Assembly (NCBI GenBank): GCA_029255685.2
Contig: CM055315.2
Location: forward strand, 28,835,501 to 28,899,500
DNA: 64,000 nucleotides
Source of the DNA: Silene conica
Taxonomy: Eukaryota; Streptophyta; Magnoliopsida; Caryophyllales; Caryophyllaceae
Reading direction: 5' to 3'
In this document: positions 11,049 through 23,530 of the stretch, piece after piece
Position numbering within the stretch: the stretch's first letter is position 1
Layout: the number at the start of each line of letters is the position of its first letter
Notes under the pieces: generated by a model
What the model was told of the DNA's origin: nothing
The model's input: the letters and a program-made list of their open reading frames with translations, nothing else
Database searches by the model: none
Translations under genes and position numbers: made by a program

Positions 11049-13227
11049 GGTAGGCGAATAGAAGTAATGACCAAACATTCTTTTTGGATAACCAATAAAG
11101 TATGTCTTGATCGATCGCGGACCACGCTTATCCTCGTATCTCCACTTGACATAAGCCTCGCAGCCTCAAACCCGAATAAAGGACAAGTTAGGGACCGTTC
11201 CCTTCCATATCTCATATGGAGTCTTGTCTACAGCTTTAGATGGACTTCGGTTAACTATAAGAGCAACTTACAAAAGAGCAAAGCCCCATAATGAATCAGG
11301 CACAACCGTGTGACTCATCATGGATCGAACCATATCAAGTAATGTTCGATTTCTCTGTTCAGACACGCTATTTAATTGTGGTAGTCCAGGTGGAGTTAAC
11401 TGTAGTACTATACCACAATCTTTAAGGTGTTGATCAAACTTATTCGAAAGATATTCGCCACCACAATCTGATTGATGTGCGTTAATCTTTCTATCTAGTT
11501 GGTCCTCAACCTTCGCCTGGAATTCTTTGAACTTTTCAAAGGACTCACTTTTATGCTTCATTAAGTAGACATATCCGTATCTACTCAAGTCGTCCGTGAA
11601 AGTGATACAATATCTATAGCCATCTCTCGCGATAATTGACATAGGTCCACACACATCAGTATATATGAGTCCTAATAAGTCTGCAGCACGCATTCCAACA
11701 CTTTTGAAGAAAATTCGAGTCATCTTGCCGATAAGACATGATTCACACGTGCCAAATGATTCATAATCAAATGGGGATATAGCGACATTCTGTATTAGCT
11801 GCTTTACACGTTTCTCATTCATGTGTCCTATACGACAGTGCCATAGATAAGTTTGATCTTTGTCACCAACCTTTATTTTCTTATTATTCACGTGTAATAT
11901 ATCAGTCGTTTGATCTAAGATATAAATGTCATTCATGGAAACCGTTTTACCATAAATCATTCCATTCAAAGAGAAAATACAACTATTATCCTTTATTGTG
12001 AATGAGAAACCGTCTTTATCAAGTACGGAAACAGAAATAATATTCTTAGATAAATTGGGTACATAGTAGTAGTTATACAGATATAACTCGTATCCACTCG
12101 GTAGTTGGATTACATATGTTCCCATCGAGGTTGCAGTAACTTTTGCTCCATTACCGACTCGCAGGTCTACATCACCCTTTGCGAGACGCGTGATGTTTTT
12201 TAGGCCCTGGAAATGATTACACAGATGAGAACCACAACCAGTATCAAGTACCCAAGTTCCAAAACTTGCATGGTTAATCTCAATCATATGAATATAAAAT
12301 GACATACCAACAGGAAGGACGCGACCTGCTTTTATGTCCTCGCGGTACACTGGACAGTTCCGCCTCCAATGACCAGTCTTGTGGCAATGGTGGCACTCAA
12401 TGTCACCGTCTTTGCTCTTTGTCTTGCCTTGTGAGCTACTTGTCTCACCAAGGCCACTCTTGAATCCAGCCTTCTTAAACTTTGGTGGCTTTGGTACAGT
12501 TAGCTCGCCATGAGTCTTAGCCTTACCGTTACCCTTGTTGGAAATCATGAGAACATCTTGCTTCATGCTTCCACTAAATTTTAGATCCTTCTCAGTCTGT
12601 ACCAGAAAGGAGTGTAGCTCATGAGGAGTTTTCCTCATGTCATTCATGTAATAGTTGACCATGAAAAGGGCAAACCCGTCATGAAGTGAATGAAGCATAC
12701 GGTCAATGACTATGCTCTCACTGATTTTGCAATCAAGTGCCTCCAGTTTCTCGACATTCTCGATCATATCAAGAATGTGTGGGATAACCGGTTTGCCCCT
12801 CTGGAGTTTCACATCAAAGAAGCGACATGTATGCCCATAAGTAACGATTCTCGGTGTTTTCGAGAACTTGTTAGTGAGCGTGGTGAAAATCTTATTTTCA
12901 CCTTGGACTATGAAACGCCTTTGCAAATTGGGTTCTATCAAAGATGAGTACGTTCTTTATCGCAGCCGCTTCCATAACGTAATCACTATACACAAGTGAT
13001 TCGTTGACTCCCGCATTGGGGCCTGGGTTTGGCGGTATGGGATCAATCAAGTACTTGAGTTTACCGTCAGCAATGGCAGCATTCTGTAATGATGCCTTCC
13101 AGTCCGCAAAGTTGGACCCATCATTCTTCAGTCGCGTGGACTGATTCATGTGGTCCATAAAAGCTTTAAGCCAGGATTCGCGTCCGAGTGTGACACTTGG
13201 CATTGGGTCATCAATATGGCCAGCCAT
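11049..13227 (-). pseudogene. Copia C gag-protease-integrase, truncated
   Basis: Gag starts at Met 13227 (MAG...DPMPS...RESWLKAFMD), close to gag of element D. A frameshift lies near 12930-12945, after which the frame continues to 11268. It shows an intact CCHC zinc knuckle (CHHCHKTGHWRRNC), protease DTG within WVLDTGCGSHLCNH, the GAG-pre-integrase HHCC region (HCRIGH...CESC), and integrase catalytic residues in IYTDVCGP and FTDDLS and the Glu of the SVSEQRN motif. A conserved Arg in the D-G-G-E-Y neighbourhood is changed (SDCGGEY). The frame is lost near 11268. Similarity to D continues to about 11050 and stops there by deletion. No reverse transcriptase or RNase H remains. Confidence 0.85.
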
Positions 13228-15337
13228 TTTGTTATGCAGTATTATCGATTGAAATGAATTCTACACTGTAAAGAAGAAAATAAAATATAATAAGCATACT
13301 CATCGTTTTTGTAAAAAGTCTAGTGCAAAAACAGTTTAATGCGATGACTTAAGCATTTATACAATTTATCTTCCTCAAGAATTATATAAATGATCCCAAG
13401 ACTCAATTTCTGTAAATTGATAAGCCAACCTCTTGGCTAATTCTACCTTTAGAATTCTTGGTCGATAAGTTTTTGTAAATTCTATCTTTAGTCCACCATA
13501 ACTGTTTTGGTAAAATTCTACCGACTAATTATTTGTAGTGTGGGTTAAAGTGGCAACCAATATGTAAAAGCGTACGAGAGAATAAAAGATTAAAAGAAAT
13601 CGACACAAAGGAATTTGGTGACGCAGAAAAACCCCAATGAGGGAAAGAACCGCGGGGGGAACGGAATCTCACCAAGTTTTCACTAAGATCGAGGTAATAA
13701 TCTTGATCAGAGTACAAATGATTGAATGCGTAAGTAAAAAGTGAATGAATTCTGAATTGTTGGTCTTGGCTTTTTATAGCCGCTGAGTCCTAGTCCACCT
13801 GCTGCCCTAGTCTTCCTCCTAGAATATAGGAGAGACGTTGAGGGGGAGTAGGAGGTTGAACTCCTAGCCTGGCTTGACCTAACGGCACTGATGCTCTTCC
13901 TATGGGTTATACTCTTCCCTTGGGCTTATAGTTTTGGTGAGGGTTAGTGATGTTGATGCTCTCCTTGTGTTACTTGTGACCTTTTGCGGGCTATCTTGCT
14001 CGTGGCCCAATAGCTGGCATGTTGGTATTTTTGGGCTAAACAATAACCACAGAATATTATTCGGATCATAATGTTGAGGTAAAATAAGTTAACAGCTACT
14101 ACTTACCCAACGTAGAAGGGGTCATATTGAGAGTAAGGTCCTATATGCCTACCGACGAAGAAGGGATTCATAGTAGTTTGGCTTACTTATAAAGACTAAT
14201 CTCAATTTTAAGTTATAGAGGAAAATCCCATCAACTTTATTATAATTCATTTTAAGTGAACGAATATCTAGCATGCGAGATTGAATAAACTAAGATGATG
14301 GTTTAAGTGATATACTAGTGGCATATGTATGTCCATGATAATTAACATGCATTATTCTATATGAGTCAATTTTCATGCAATCTTAGGTGGTTTGGTTTAG
14401 GCGGAAAATGATGTGCTAACTATCATGTGAATAAAAACAGTAAGAACGGAATAAAACAAAAATAAAACATGTCCTAGTGTGGCCTATCCTACCAAAATGA
14501 ACAAAATACAACTTTGGAATATATTCAGCAATGGACCCTAGAAGCTTGTCTTGTCTTGATGTTCCATCTTGGTGTTCCATGTAGCGGGAGTGAGCAATCC
14601 GATCTCCGTCTTGAGTCTTCTCAAATTACATTTAAAAATACATAATATAATTCTATTATTACATTCTAATTCCAAAAACATAATTTAAAGAATAATACAC
14701 AAGAGGGGATTCGAGATCTCATAATTACATCACAAATTGTGTTTCCTTCATTACGAAAACATAATTTACTAAAGCCACACTAAGAATTAAATTTTACAAC
14801 CGATTGCAAAAAAAAACATAATTAAACCATTCAAACATTCAACATAATAAAAATAGGCATCAACTATAAAATTATTCTTTCAAGACATAATTCCTTAATT
14901 ATGTAGATTAATTTACCCAAACCACCAATTTAACAATGATTTAAATCATGTGATAATTTCGTAATTACTCACAATAATTTTAATTAATCATATCCTATTC
15001 ATATTATCGTATAATATGAATTAATCCACTATTATTTTAAACTTTTTTAAATTAATTGGGTATCAAGGCTTGTGAACTTTTTCACAACAACATGTATACA
15101 TTATTCTTATAATGCATAACAACTTAACAAGAAAAAAACAAGACGAAACAGCCGGTAAAAAAATCAGCCGAAAAAAAATGAAAACAGGCTGCTCGAAAAA
15201 AAACAGTCTACTCGAAAAAAAAGTTTTTTTTTCGTGAACAGTACCACCGTGAACATTATCTTTTTTTATTGTTTTTTCAAAAATGTTTATGAAAATCATA
15301 TAAAATAATTTCGTAAACCAAAAGCTCTAATACCACT
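13228..15337 (-). mobile_element. Untranslated leader of copia C
   Basis: About 2.1 kb between the 5' LTR and the gag start, without coding potential. Parts match the leader of D in reverse complement (for example the stretch around 14100-14180 against 19020-19090, and the TCTCCCGCTA-like block near 14580-14600). It is AT-rich with homopolymer A/T runs near 15130-15270. The primer site is at its 5' end. Confidence 0.7.
15324..15335 (-). promoter_or_regulatory. Primer binding site (tRNA-iMet type), copia C
   Basis: The plus strand reads GCTCTAATACCA, so the minus strand is TGGTATTAGAGC. This is the usual initiator-Met tRNA primer site TGGTATCAGAGC with one mismatch, two bases from the LTR end at 15338. 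Confidence 0.8.
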
Positions 15338-16270
15338 TGTGGGAAAATATCTGTATACTTCCCAATACATAATTGAAGGATTATAATGAAATTATAAAAT
15401 ACGATTTATAGTCATAAACGAATAACAGGATACAAAACTAAGGATCAAGAATCAACATTTGATCCCTGCAATAAGGCCTAAGAACAGATATCAAAGTAGA
15501 TATCATCGTTATTGTTGCACCTAATATGCTCCGAGAAATATCTTTTCTTGAGCTAGAAAATGGAAAATTACTAAGTAATTTTTATGTAAGATGAACAATT
15601 AAGAGAAGAAGAGGGAGGATGATAATTGGGATGCGTGTGTGTGAGCAATAGTCGTGTCCCTTCTGTCTCATGGTAGTCGTGTATTTATATGTATAGAATA
15701 GTATATAGGCTAGCAGAGTTTTATTCCAAGTATACTACTAACATTAACAAACAACCATAAAATGAGATTTCTCAAATCGGTATTTGAGTCCTCCCGAAAC
15801 TCCTCTCATCCTTATAACCAACTTGTTCAACTCGTGTGAGTGTGAACCGTGACATCCCATGTATGGGTCACTGGGTTGTTGCTCAGTCGGTTATTATCCT
15901 CTTCTATGTATAATGTTTTATCTGTATAAATCGCTAATTAAGTATAACCGTTTATATTTAACTAAATTATTTAATCTTTATTAAATAATTACATTATATA
16001 CATCAATTAAATATAACATTTTATATTTAATTACAAATTAACATTTTAATTCGTCTCAGCTAATATTATTTAATCAGTATTAAATAATCTCATCATCATT
16101 ACATTGACTAACCGTTTAGTCGTAGAAGGTATCAATATGATTATATTTTCATTTAATCATATCTCTCACATTACATCCTTTAAGTGTGACTTTTAGGGAC
16201 CAGTTGATTACCGCCATCTGTATGACAATAACGTTAAACTTCTAGCAAACCAACCGTTATTGATAAACAC
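15338..16270 (-). repeat. 5' LTR of copia C, truncated at its outer end
   Basis: It starts next to the primer site with TGTGGGAAAATATC and is similar to the 3' LTR at 10186 over its length. It stops at GATAAACACG (16270), exactly where the 100-bp terminal unit of the neighbouring LTR would begin, and is followed at once by another LTR tip at 16271. About the first 100 bases of the LTR are missing. Confidence 0.75.
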
Positions 16271-16529
16271 GTGTGGGAAAATATCTGTATATATTCTCAA
16301 TTCTTTATATGCAGGATTATAACGAATTTATAAGGTATGATTTATAGGCATAAACGAAGAACAAGATACAAAGATTGGGTTTAAGAATTAACCTTCTGTC
16401 CTTACAAAGGCCTAAGATCAGATATCAAAACAGATATCCTCCTAAACGTTGCACCCAAGATGTCCTGAGAAATACCCTTTCCTGAGCTAGAAACTGCAAA
16501 ATTACCTTTAATTTTGAGTAAGATGAAAG
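16271..16529 (-). repeat. Outer LTR E, part 1 (split by copia D)
   Basis: A second LTR tip (TGTGGGAAAATATC) immediately follows the C LTR. It aligns with the C LTR but is visibly more diverged (perhaps 75-80 percent by eye), so it belongs to another subfamily. Element D inserted after GAAAG at 16529; the LTR resumes at 29768. Confidence 0.75.
16525..16529. repeat. 5-bp target site duplication GAAAG (left copy) of copia D
   Basis: GAAAG at 16525-16529 recurs at 29763-29767, directly flanking the two 1068-bp LTRs. Confidence 0.95.
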
Positions 16530-17597
16530 TGTTGGAGCTTGTGTCCTCCACATGTAGTGTGATAACGTCATTGCACATACCCTTGTACGGACAAGTGGGA
16601 GATTGTTGGGGATGGTGTCCTTGACAGTTAGTACAATGACTTACTAAATCTCTTAAAGGATCACAAGGGCATACTTCAGTATTATTATCAGTTGATCCAT
16701 GTTTATCAATAACGGTTGGCTTGCTAGATAAGTTTGACGTTATTGTCATACAGATGGCGGTGATCAACTGGTCCCTATACGTCACACCTATGGGACACGT
16801 TTGAGAGATGTGAAGGTATGAAAATACAGTCACATTTATGCCGGATACGACTAAATAGTTAGTCAGAGGTATTGACTATTAAATTAGTCAATAAGATGTT
16901 GAGATTATTATTTAATACGGATTAAATAATTTTAGCTAACACGGATTACATGATTAATTCGTAAATTAAATATAAACGGTTATATTTAATTAAATATTGA
17001 ATTTGCGTATTAATATAAACAGTTATATTAATTTGGCCAATTATACAATATCGGATTTTGTCAGACCATTATTGATGTTATCAAATGCATTAATATCTGA
17101 TAAACATGCATACGATTTATAATTAAAATCCCGCAAATAATATTTAGCAAAACGGGTCGAATCACGCAAAGGAATAAGGTAAGAGTGGAAAAAGCCTGCT
17201 TTACCCTAACCATTCGACCGACCGAAACAATACAAAAGGAGAGTCCTCCTTCTTTTGTCAGGTTACTGGTAATTCACACATCTCAAGAAAATTAGGGTTT
17301 TGAGAACTGCCTTTTCCCAAAACCTAAATCTCACATCTAAAAACTTACAAAACTCTCCCCATATTGCAAGGCAATTGGAGAGCCTTTCTAGCACACGCGG
17401 CATCATCTTAAACAAAGTCTTGGGTGCAACTTATAAGAGAGAATTTACTTTAATTCCTGTTCTTAGACCTATTCAAGCAAGGACCCTAGGTTGTATTCTT
17501 TTTCATGTTTTTAATTATCTTATGACCATAATTCACAACTGTAAATTTCGTTATAATCCTTCATGTTTTAGGGCGAATACATGTCATATTCCCCACA
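16530..17597 (+). repeat. 5' LTR of copia D (1068 bp)
   Basis: It runs from TGTTGGAGCTTGTGTCC to ATTCCCCACA. An internal duplicate of the polypurine tract plus LTR start lies 74 bp in (AAGTGGGAG at 16593-16601, TGTTGGGG at 16604). Open frames at 17300-17656 and 16402-16833 are not genes; the first recurs in the 3' LTR. Confidence 0.95.
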
Positions 17598-19408
17598 AGT
17601 GGTATCAGAGCCAAGGCCACGAAATTTTTTACTTTTGTGTTTTTCATCAGTTTTAATTAAAATTTTGAAAATCGCGTTTCTGTCGCCGTTTGGGTCGATC
17701 GACCTCCTGTTGCGGTCGGTCGACCGACTCCTGCGTGAATTTTCTGTTTCGGCAGTTTTCTTTTTGTGAGTAATCGATCTTGTTTTCGATTCTTGTTTAC
17801 ATATTGTTAATTAATCGATATTTTTAGCAATATGTGAATTTTGTTGTTGTTTAATTTTGATTTACACGTTTTAAATCAAAGATTAAAAGGTAAATACTTG
17901 TTTTGGTTTTAAAGTGCAGCGATTTGCGTTTTTCAGAAACTCGTTTTTCCAGTTTGGAGGTCGGTCGACCTGGTTAATAGGTCGGTCGACCTGGTGCTGT
18001 TACAGGAAGTCTGTTTTTGACTGGCAGATGGTCGGTCGACCTTGTGGTGAGGTCGGTCGACCACGTTACTGTATACAGACGTTTTATTTTTCGAAAATAA
18101 CTTGTTTTATTTTCCCTTGGCCATAAGTAATATGCTATATATGGAAATAGTATATTAATTTTGTGAAACGGTTCACTCTCGCATGATACATGTTATTTTA
18201 AAACGGTTTAAAATAATGGATTATAAATTTGTTAAAATTGAAGTGATTAAAACGGTATAATCACATGATTTTAATCTCGTAAGCTGGTTTGGTAAAATTT
18301 GTTAATCATAATAACAGTATTATGTCATGAATGAATTTTAATTTTAGTTGATGCATTTTATTTATCGTCTTGTTGAATGCCTTTGAATGCTTTCTATAAC
18401 GTATTTAATTTTTGCAAACGGTTGTAACTTAGTGTGGCCTTAGTAGATTGTGTTACCGTAATGATGGAACATAATCTTGTTTGTAATTTGAGATCTTGTA
18501 TCTCCGTTTTGGGTTTTTTCCATGTAATTACTTTTGTATTTAAATTAGAATGTAAATAGGGTTATATTTGTAATTTAAATTAGTAATTTTGTGAAGACCA
18601 AAGACGGAGACCGGATGCTCACTCCCGCTGCAAAGACCAAGATGGAACATCAAGACAAGCTTCTAGGGTCCAACGGTGGATTCCAAAGTTGTTTTTATGT
18701 TTATTTTGGTAGGATAGGCCACACTAGGACTTTTATTTACGTTTATTGCATTTATTTTATGCTTTCATCGATAATAGCTTGCATCATATTCCGCCTAAAA
18801 CCAAACCACCTATAACATGCCTAAAAACTGACTCATGTAGAGGTCACGCGTTAGTTTTCTGTGACAATACAGATGTCACATGTCAAATGCAAAGCCATCA
18901 CTTTATTTCATTCATTCACGTAAATGCTAGATATTAGTTCACTTAAAATGGATAAATATAAGTTGATGGGGTCTTCCTCGTATAACAAATAATTGAGACT
19001 AGTCTTTATAAATCAGACTCCCATGAATCCCTTCTTCGTCGGTAGGCATAATATGACCCCTTCTACGTCGGGTAAGTGGGAACAGATGATTTATTTTATC
19101 TCAACATCGTGGTCACTCGATACTATCTAGCGACTATGATGGACTAATAGATAGGATTTACGGAAATCTATCGACCAAGAGTTCCAACGGTGGAATTAGC
19201 CAAGTTGTAGGCTTATCAATTTACGGAAATTGAGTCTTGGGATCATTTATATAATTCTTGAGGGAGATCAATTATATAAATGCATGAGTCTACGAGTTTA
19301 AATTCAATTTAAAATAGACTTAAATCACAACGATGAGTTGCTTATATGGTTTTGTTTTTATCTTCTTTTCAGTGTAGAACACGATCAATTTAAACTGCTG
19401 TATAACAA
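17598..19408 (+). mobile_element. Untranslated leader of copia D, with repeated palindromes
   Basis: About 1.8 kb without coding potential between the primer site and gag. Five copies of the palindrome GGTCGACC occur at 17718-17725, 17963-17970, 17984-17991, 18034-18041 and 18055-18062, four of them as two close pairs of GGTCGGTCGACC. A related GGTCGATCGACC is at 17693-17704. The 14-bp stretch at 17715-17728 is a perfect palindrome. The rest is AT-rich and partly matches the leader of C. Confidence 0.85.
17600..17612 (+). promoter_or_regulatory. Primer binding site (tRNA-iMet), copia D
   Basis: TGGTATCAGAGCC, two bases after the LTR end, is complementary to the 3' end of initiator-Met tRNA. 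Confidence 0.95.
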
Positions 19409-22400
19409 ATGGCTGGTGAAGACCCAATGCCAAGTGCCAAGCTAGCACGTGAATCCTGGCTAAAAGCCTTCATGGACTCCATGAATCAGTCTACTAGACT
19501 GAGGAATGATGGGTCAAACTTCTCTGACTGGGAGGCAGCGTTACGGATTGCTGCCATTGCTGACGGAAAGCTCAAGTACTTGACTGAGCCCATTCCGACA
19601 CACCCAGGAACTGGAGCTAGAGCTAACGAAGTTCGCGCTCATAGCGACTTCGTCATGGAAGCGGGTGCGATAAAGAACGTACTCATCTATGCAATGGAAT
19701 CCAATTTGCAAAGACGCTTCATCTCCCATGGTGCAAACAAGATTTTCACCACGCTCACTAACGAATTCTCGAAAGCTCCGAGAATCGTTTCTTATGAGCA
19801 TACATGTCGCTTATTTGAGGCGAAACTCCAGAAGGGCCAAGCTGTTAGCCCACATATTCTCAACATGATTGAGATTATCGAGAAACTAGAGGCCCTAAAC
19901 TGCAAGATCAGTGAGAACATAATCGTTAATCGAATGCTTCATTCGCTTCATGATGGGTTCGCCCTCTTTAGGGCCAACTATTACATGAACGACATGAAGA
20001 AGACTCCTCATGAGCTCCACTCCCTTCTCGTACAGACCGAGAAGGATCTGAAATTAAGTGGGAGCGTGAAGCAGGATGTTCTCATGATCTCCAGTAAGGG
20101 GAAAGGTAAAGGGAAAGCTAAAGCGCAGGGCGACCTAGCGGTAGGTAAGCCCAAGTTCAAGAAGTCAGGATTCGCTAAGAGTGGGCCAGGTGAGTCGAGC
20201 AACTCACAGGGCAAGACAAAGAGTAAGGATACAAGCATGGAATGCCACCATTACCACAAGACTGGGCATTGGAGGCGCACATGCCCTGTGTATCGTGAGG
20301 ATATTAAGGCAGGTCGCGTTATTCCTGTTGGTATGTCTTCTTCTTCTTCTTTTATTCACATGATTGAGATTAACCATGAAAGTTACGGAACTTGGGTACT
20401 AGATAGTGGTTGTGGTTCTCATCTATGTAATCATGTGCAGGGCCTCCGAAACCAAGAACCCCTCATCAAGGGTGAGGTTGACCTGCGTGTCGGGAATGGA
20501 GCACGTGTTGCTGCAGTCTCGAGAGGAACATACGTGATCCAGCTTCCAAGTGGATTCGAGTTATCTTTATATAACTGTTATTATGTTCCTAGTTTATCCA
20601 AAAACATTATTTAGGTTTCTACACTTGACAAACTTGGATTTTCATTTGTAACAGAGAATAATAGCTGTATTTTCTCATTGCACAATATGATTTATGGCAA
20701 GGCAGTTTCCATGAATGAAATTTATGTTTTAGATCAAACCACCGAAATATTACATGTGAATAACAAGAGATTAAAGGTTGGTGACAAAGATCAAACTTAT
20801 CTATGGCATTGTCGTATGGGACATATAAATGAGAAACGCGTAAAACAGCTCATACAGAACGGAGCTATCTCGGCCTTTGATTTCGAATCATATGGCACGT
20901 GTGAATCATGTCTCATCGGAAAGATGACTCGTATTTCCTTCAAAGATGTTGGAATGCGCGCTGCCGACCTATTAGGACTCATATATACGGATGTATGTGG
21001 CCCTATGTCGATCAACGCACGAGAAGGCTATAGGTATTTCATCACTTTCACGGATGATTTGAGTAGATATGGCTATGTCTACTTGATGAAACATAAAAGT
21101 GAATCCTTTGACAAGTTCAAAGAATACCAGAATCGGGTACAGAACCAACTGGGCAGAAAGATTAAAGCACTTCGGTCTGATCGTGGTGGCGAATATCTTT
21201 CTCACGAGTTTGATCAACACCTTAAAGACTGTGGCATCGTTCTACAGTTGACTCCAACTGGAACACCACAATTAAATAGTGTGTCCGAACGGAGAAATCG
21301 AACTCTACTTGATACGGTTCGATCCATGATGAGTCACACCGTTGTGCCTGATTCATTGTGGGGCTATGCTCTTTTGTCAGCCGCTCTAATACTTAACCGA
21401 AGTCCGTCTAAAGCTGTTGACAAGACTCCATACGAATTATGGAAGGGAACGGTCCCTAACTTGTCCTTTATTCGGGTTTGGGGTTGCGAGGCTTATGTCA
21501 AGTGGAGACACGAGGATAAACTCGGCCCGCGATCGGTCAAGACATACTTTATAGGCTATCCAAAAGGAACTTTTGGTCATTACTTCTACTCGCCAACCGA
21601 ACAACGTGTTTTTGTTGCAGCTAGTGCGACGTTGTTAGAGAAAGAATTTCTCGAGAACACGTCGAGTAATAGAACCTTCGATTTATCGGAGATTCAAGAA
21701 CCAACTACGGAGCAACCATTGGAGGAAACAGTTCCTTCAACCGAGGCTGCGGTAGATATCCCTGAGGAACCTAGGAGGTTGGGAAGAGTCTCTATTCCTC
21801 CGGACAGATACATTGGTATGGTCGAGGAACATGACATAGATGACGTCTTACTCCTAGAGGGTAATGAACCCTCAACCTATAAAGGTGCCATGACTAGTTC
21901 TGACTCAAAGCTATGGCTAGAAGCCATGCAATCCGAGATGGACTCCATGTATGAGAACAACGTGTGGGATCTTGTGGACCTACCTGCAAAGGTACGTCCC
22001 CTTCAATGCAAATGGCTTTACAAGATAAAGCATGTCGTGGAAGGACAACAAGATATCCAAAAGCCAAGACTAGTTGCTAAAGGCTTCACTCAAGTGCCAG
22101 GCTTGCACTACGATGAAATCTTTGCACCCGTAGTCATGCTACGTTCCATTCGGATTATCTTAGCGATCGCCGCATTTCACGATTATGAAATCTGGCAAAT
22201 GGACGTTAAAACCGCCTTCTGAAACGGTTATTTGGAGGAAGAGTTGTACATGGTACAACCCGAGGGTTTTATTGATCCAGAACATCCTAAGAAGGTTTGC
22301 AAGCTTAAGCGTTCCATCTATGGACTTAAGCAAGCATCGCGGAGTTGGAATAATCGCTTCGACCAAGTGATAAAAGAGAATGGGTTTATTCGATCAGTCG

Positions 22401-22429
22401 AGGAACCACTACTACAAAAAGAGACCTAA
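19409..22429 (+). pseudogene. Copia D gag-pol, 5' part (gag, protease, integrase, start of RT)
   Basis: The frame opens at Met 19409 (MAGEDPMPSAKLARESWLK). Gag is followed by a zinc knuckle in which the second Cys is Tyr (CHHYHKTGHWRRTC, codon 20252-20254; element C has Cys there). Protease DSG is at residue about 332 (codon 20402). A TAG at 20612-20614 interrupts the same frame between protease and integrase. The continuation holds the HHCC region (HCRMGH...CESC), integrase D-D-E (IYTDVCGP, RSDRGGEY region, SVSERRN) and the start of reverse transcriptase (MDVKTAF). A TGA at 22220-22222 is again in the same frame, and RT continues to 22406, where the CACTA element is inserted. It would have made the virus-like particle, protease and integrase; now broken. 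Confidence 0.9.
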
Positions 22430-22620
22430 TGCAACATTTTGTGTGCAACACTTACGGGTTGTGTTGCAATTTTTACTTAATTATGCAACGCTTTATTTAA
22501 AAATGTTGCTTATTAGCTACATAATGCATCATTTTAAAATAAGTGTTGCAATATATTACTTTAATTGCAACATTCTTATACAATTGTTGCATTTTCTAGC
22601 AACACTTGTGCAACACTCTG
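22430..22620. repeat. Left subterminal repeats of the CACTA element
   Basis: Multiple direct and inverted copies of an octamer close to TGCAACAC/GTGTTGCA, for example near 22447, 22459 and 22544. In CACTA elements such subterminal motifs bind the transposase. A short (TA)n follows at about 22629-22647. Confidence 0.8.
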
Positions 22621-22859
22621 GTCACATACATATATATATATATATAATCAATCTTAAACCCTAATATAAGTATCTCTAAAATTTTCCAATTTCGTTTAAG
22701 CGCTAGAAATTTTCAATTAGAAATACAAAAAAAACAAAAGAGGCGGCATAATGAAATTTGGGTAAAAAAATTATTAAACAAAAGAGGCGGCATAATGAAA
22801 TTTGGTAAAAATACATAAACATTTCATTTTGCGCCATCCGAAAAAAATTAAACTGCTGG

Positions 22860-23530
22860 TTTCCTCCAACCTATCTAATTATTAATCAATCAAAACCTAA
22901 TTCATCTATGGTCGTCCACTCGTCCTGTTCAATGTTCATCTCCCTCAATTTCTCATCATCTCAATCACGCCATTCTTTATTTACATCACTGCCTTCAGTT
23001 AGATAGGTAATTAATCAAAACCTAATGAACGACTATGTTTAATTTTTTGATTTTGATCTCGTTTTATCTTAGTTCATCCGTATTTCGCTGCAATTGATTC
23101 AAAACTTTGGGGTTCTTAATGCTAATTTCTTGATATTTACATCTAAGCAATTCCTACTTGAGGCGTTCTCTGCCACGGTTTTCGTGTTCATTGCTTCCGT
23201 TTCGGAGTGTCTCTAGTCTTTCACGACTGCTTTGGTTAGTCTGTAAGTCCCCCTTTTCTTATATTCGACTTTCTACTTTCGTATATGCTGGAATCGTCGT
23301 CGTTAATGGTGTAGTTACTATTGATGCTGGTGTCGTTATAGTTGTTGCTGTCATCACTGTCATTATTGTTTTTCAACCTAATTCATCTATCGTCGTCCTG
23401 TTCAATGTTCATCTATCCCAATTGCATCACCTCAATCCCGTCTATCTTTATTTAATCATCACTGTCATCAGTTATATAGGTAATTAATCAAAAGCTAACG
23501 AACGACTGTGTTTAATTTCTTGATTTTGAT
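22860..23530 (+). repeat. Imperfect 130-150 bp tandem duplication inside the CACTA element
   Basis: The segment near 22890-23060 (TTCATCTATGGTCGTCC through TAATTAATCAAAACC and a TTTAATTT/TTGATTTTGAT tail) recurs near 23375-23535. The copies are about 490 bp apart and slightly diverged. The CT-rich, TCATC-rich character resembles a plant 5' leader, so it may derive from the upstream part of the captured gene, but I cannot prove that. Confidence 0.55.

Noticed and set aside
16402..17656. Open frames in the 5' LTR of copia D (repeated at 28507-28998 and 29465-29827)
   Set aside because: LTR sequence; the frames recur only because the LTR recurs, with no domain and no conservation pattern of coding sequence.
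20612..20614. TAG in copia D as a programmed readthrough codon
   Set aside because: It lies inside the protease-integrase text rather than between gag and pol, the related element C has a sense codon there, and the context after TAG (GTTTCT) lacks the known CARYYA readthrough signal.
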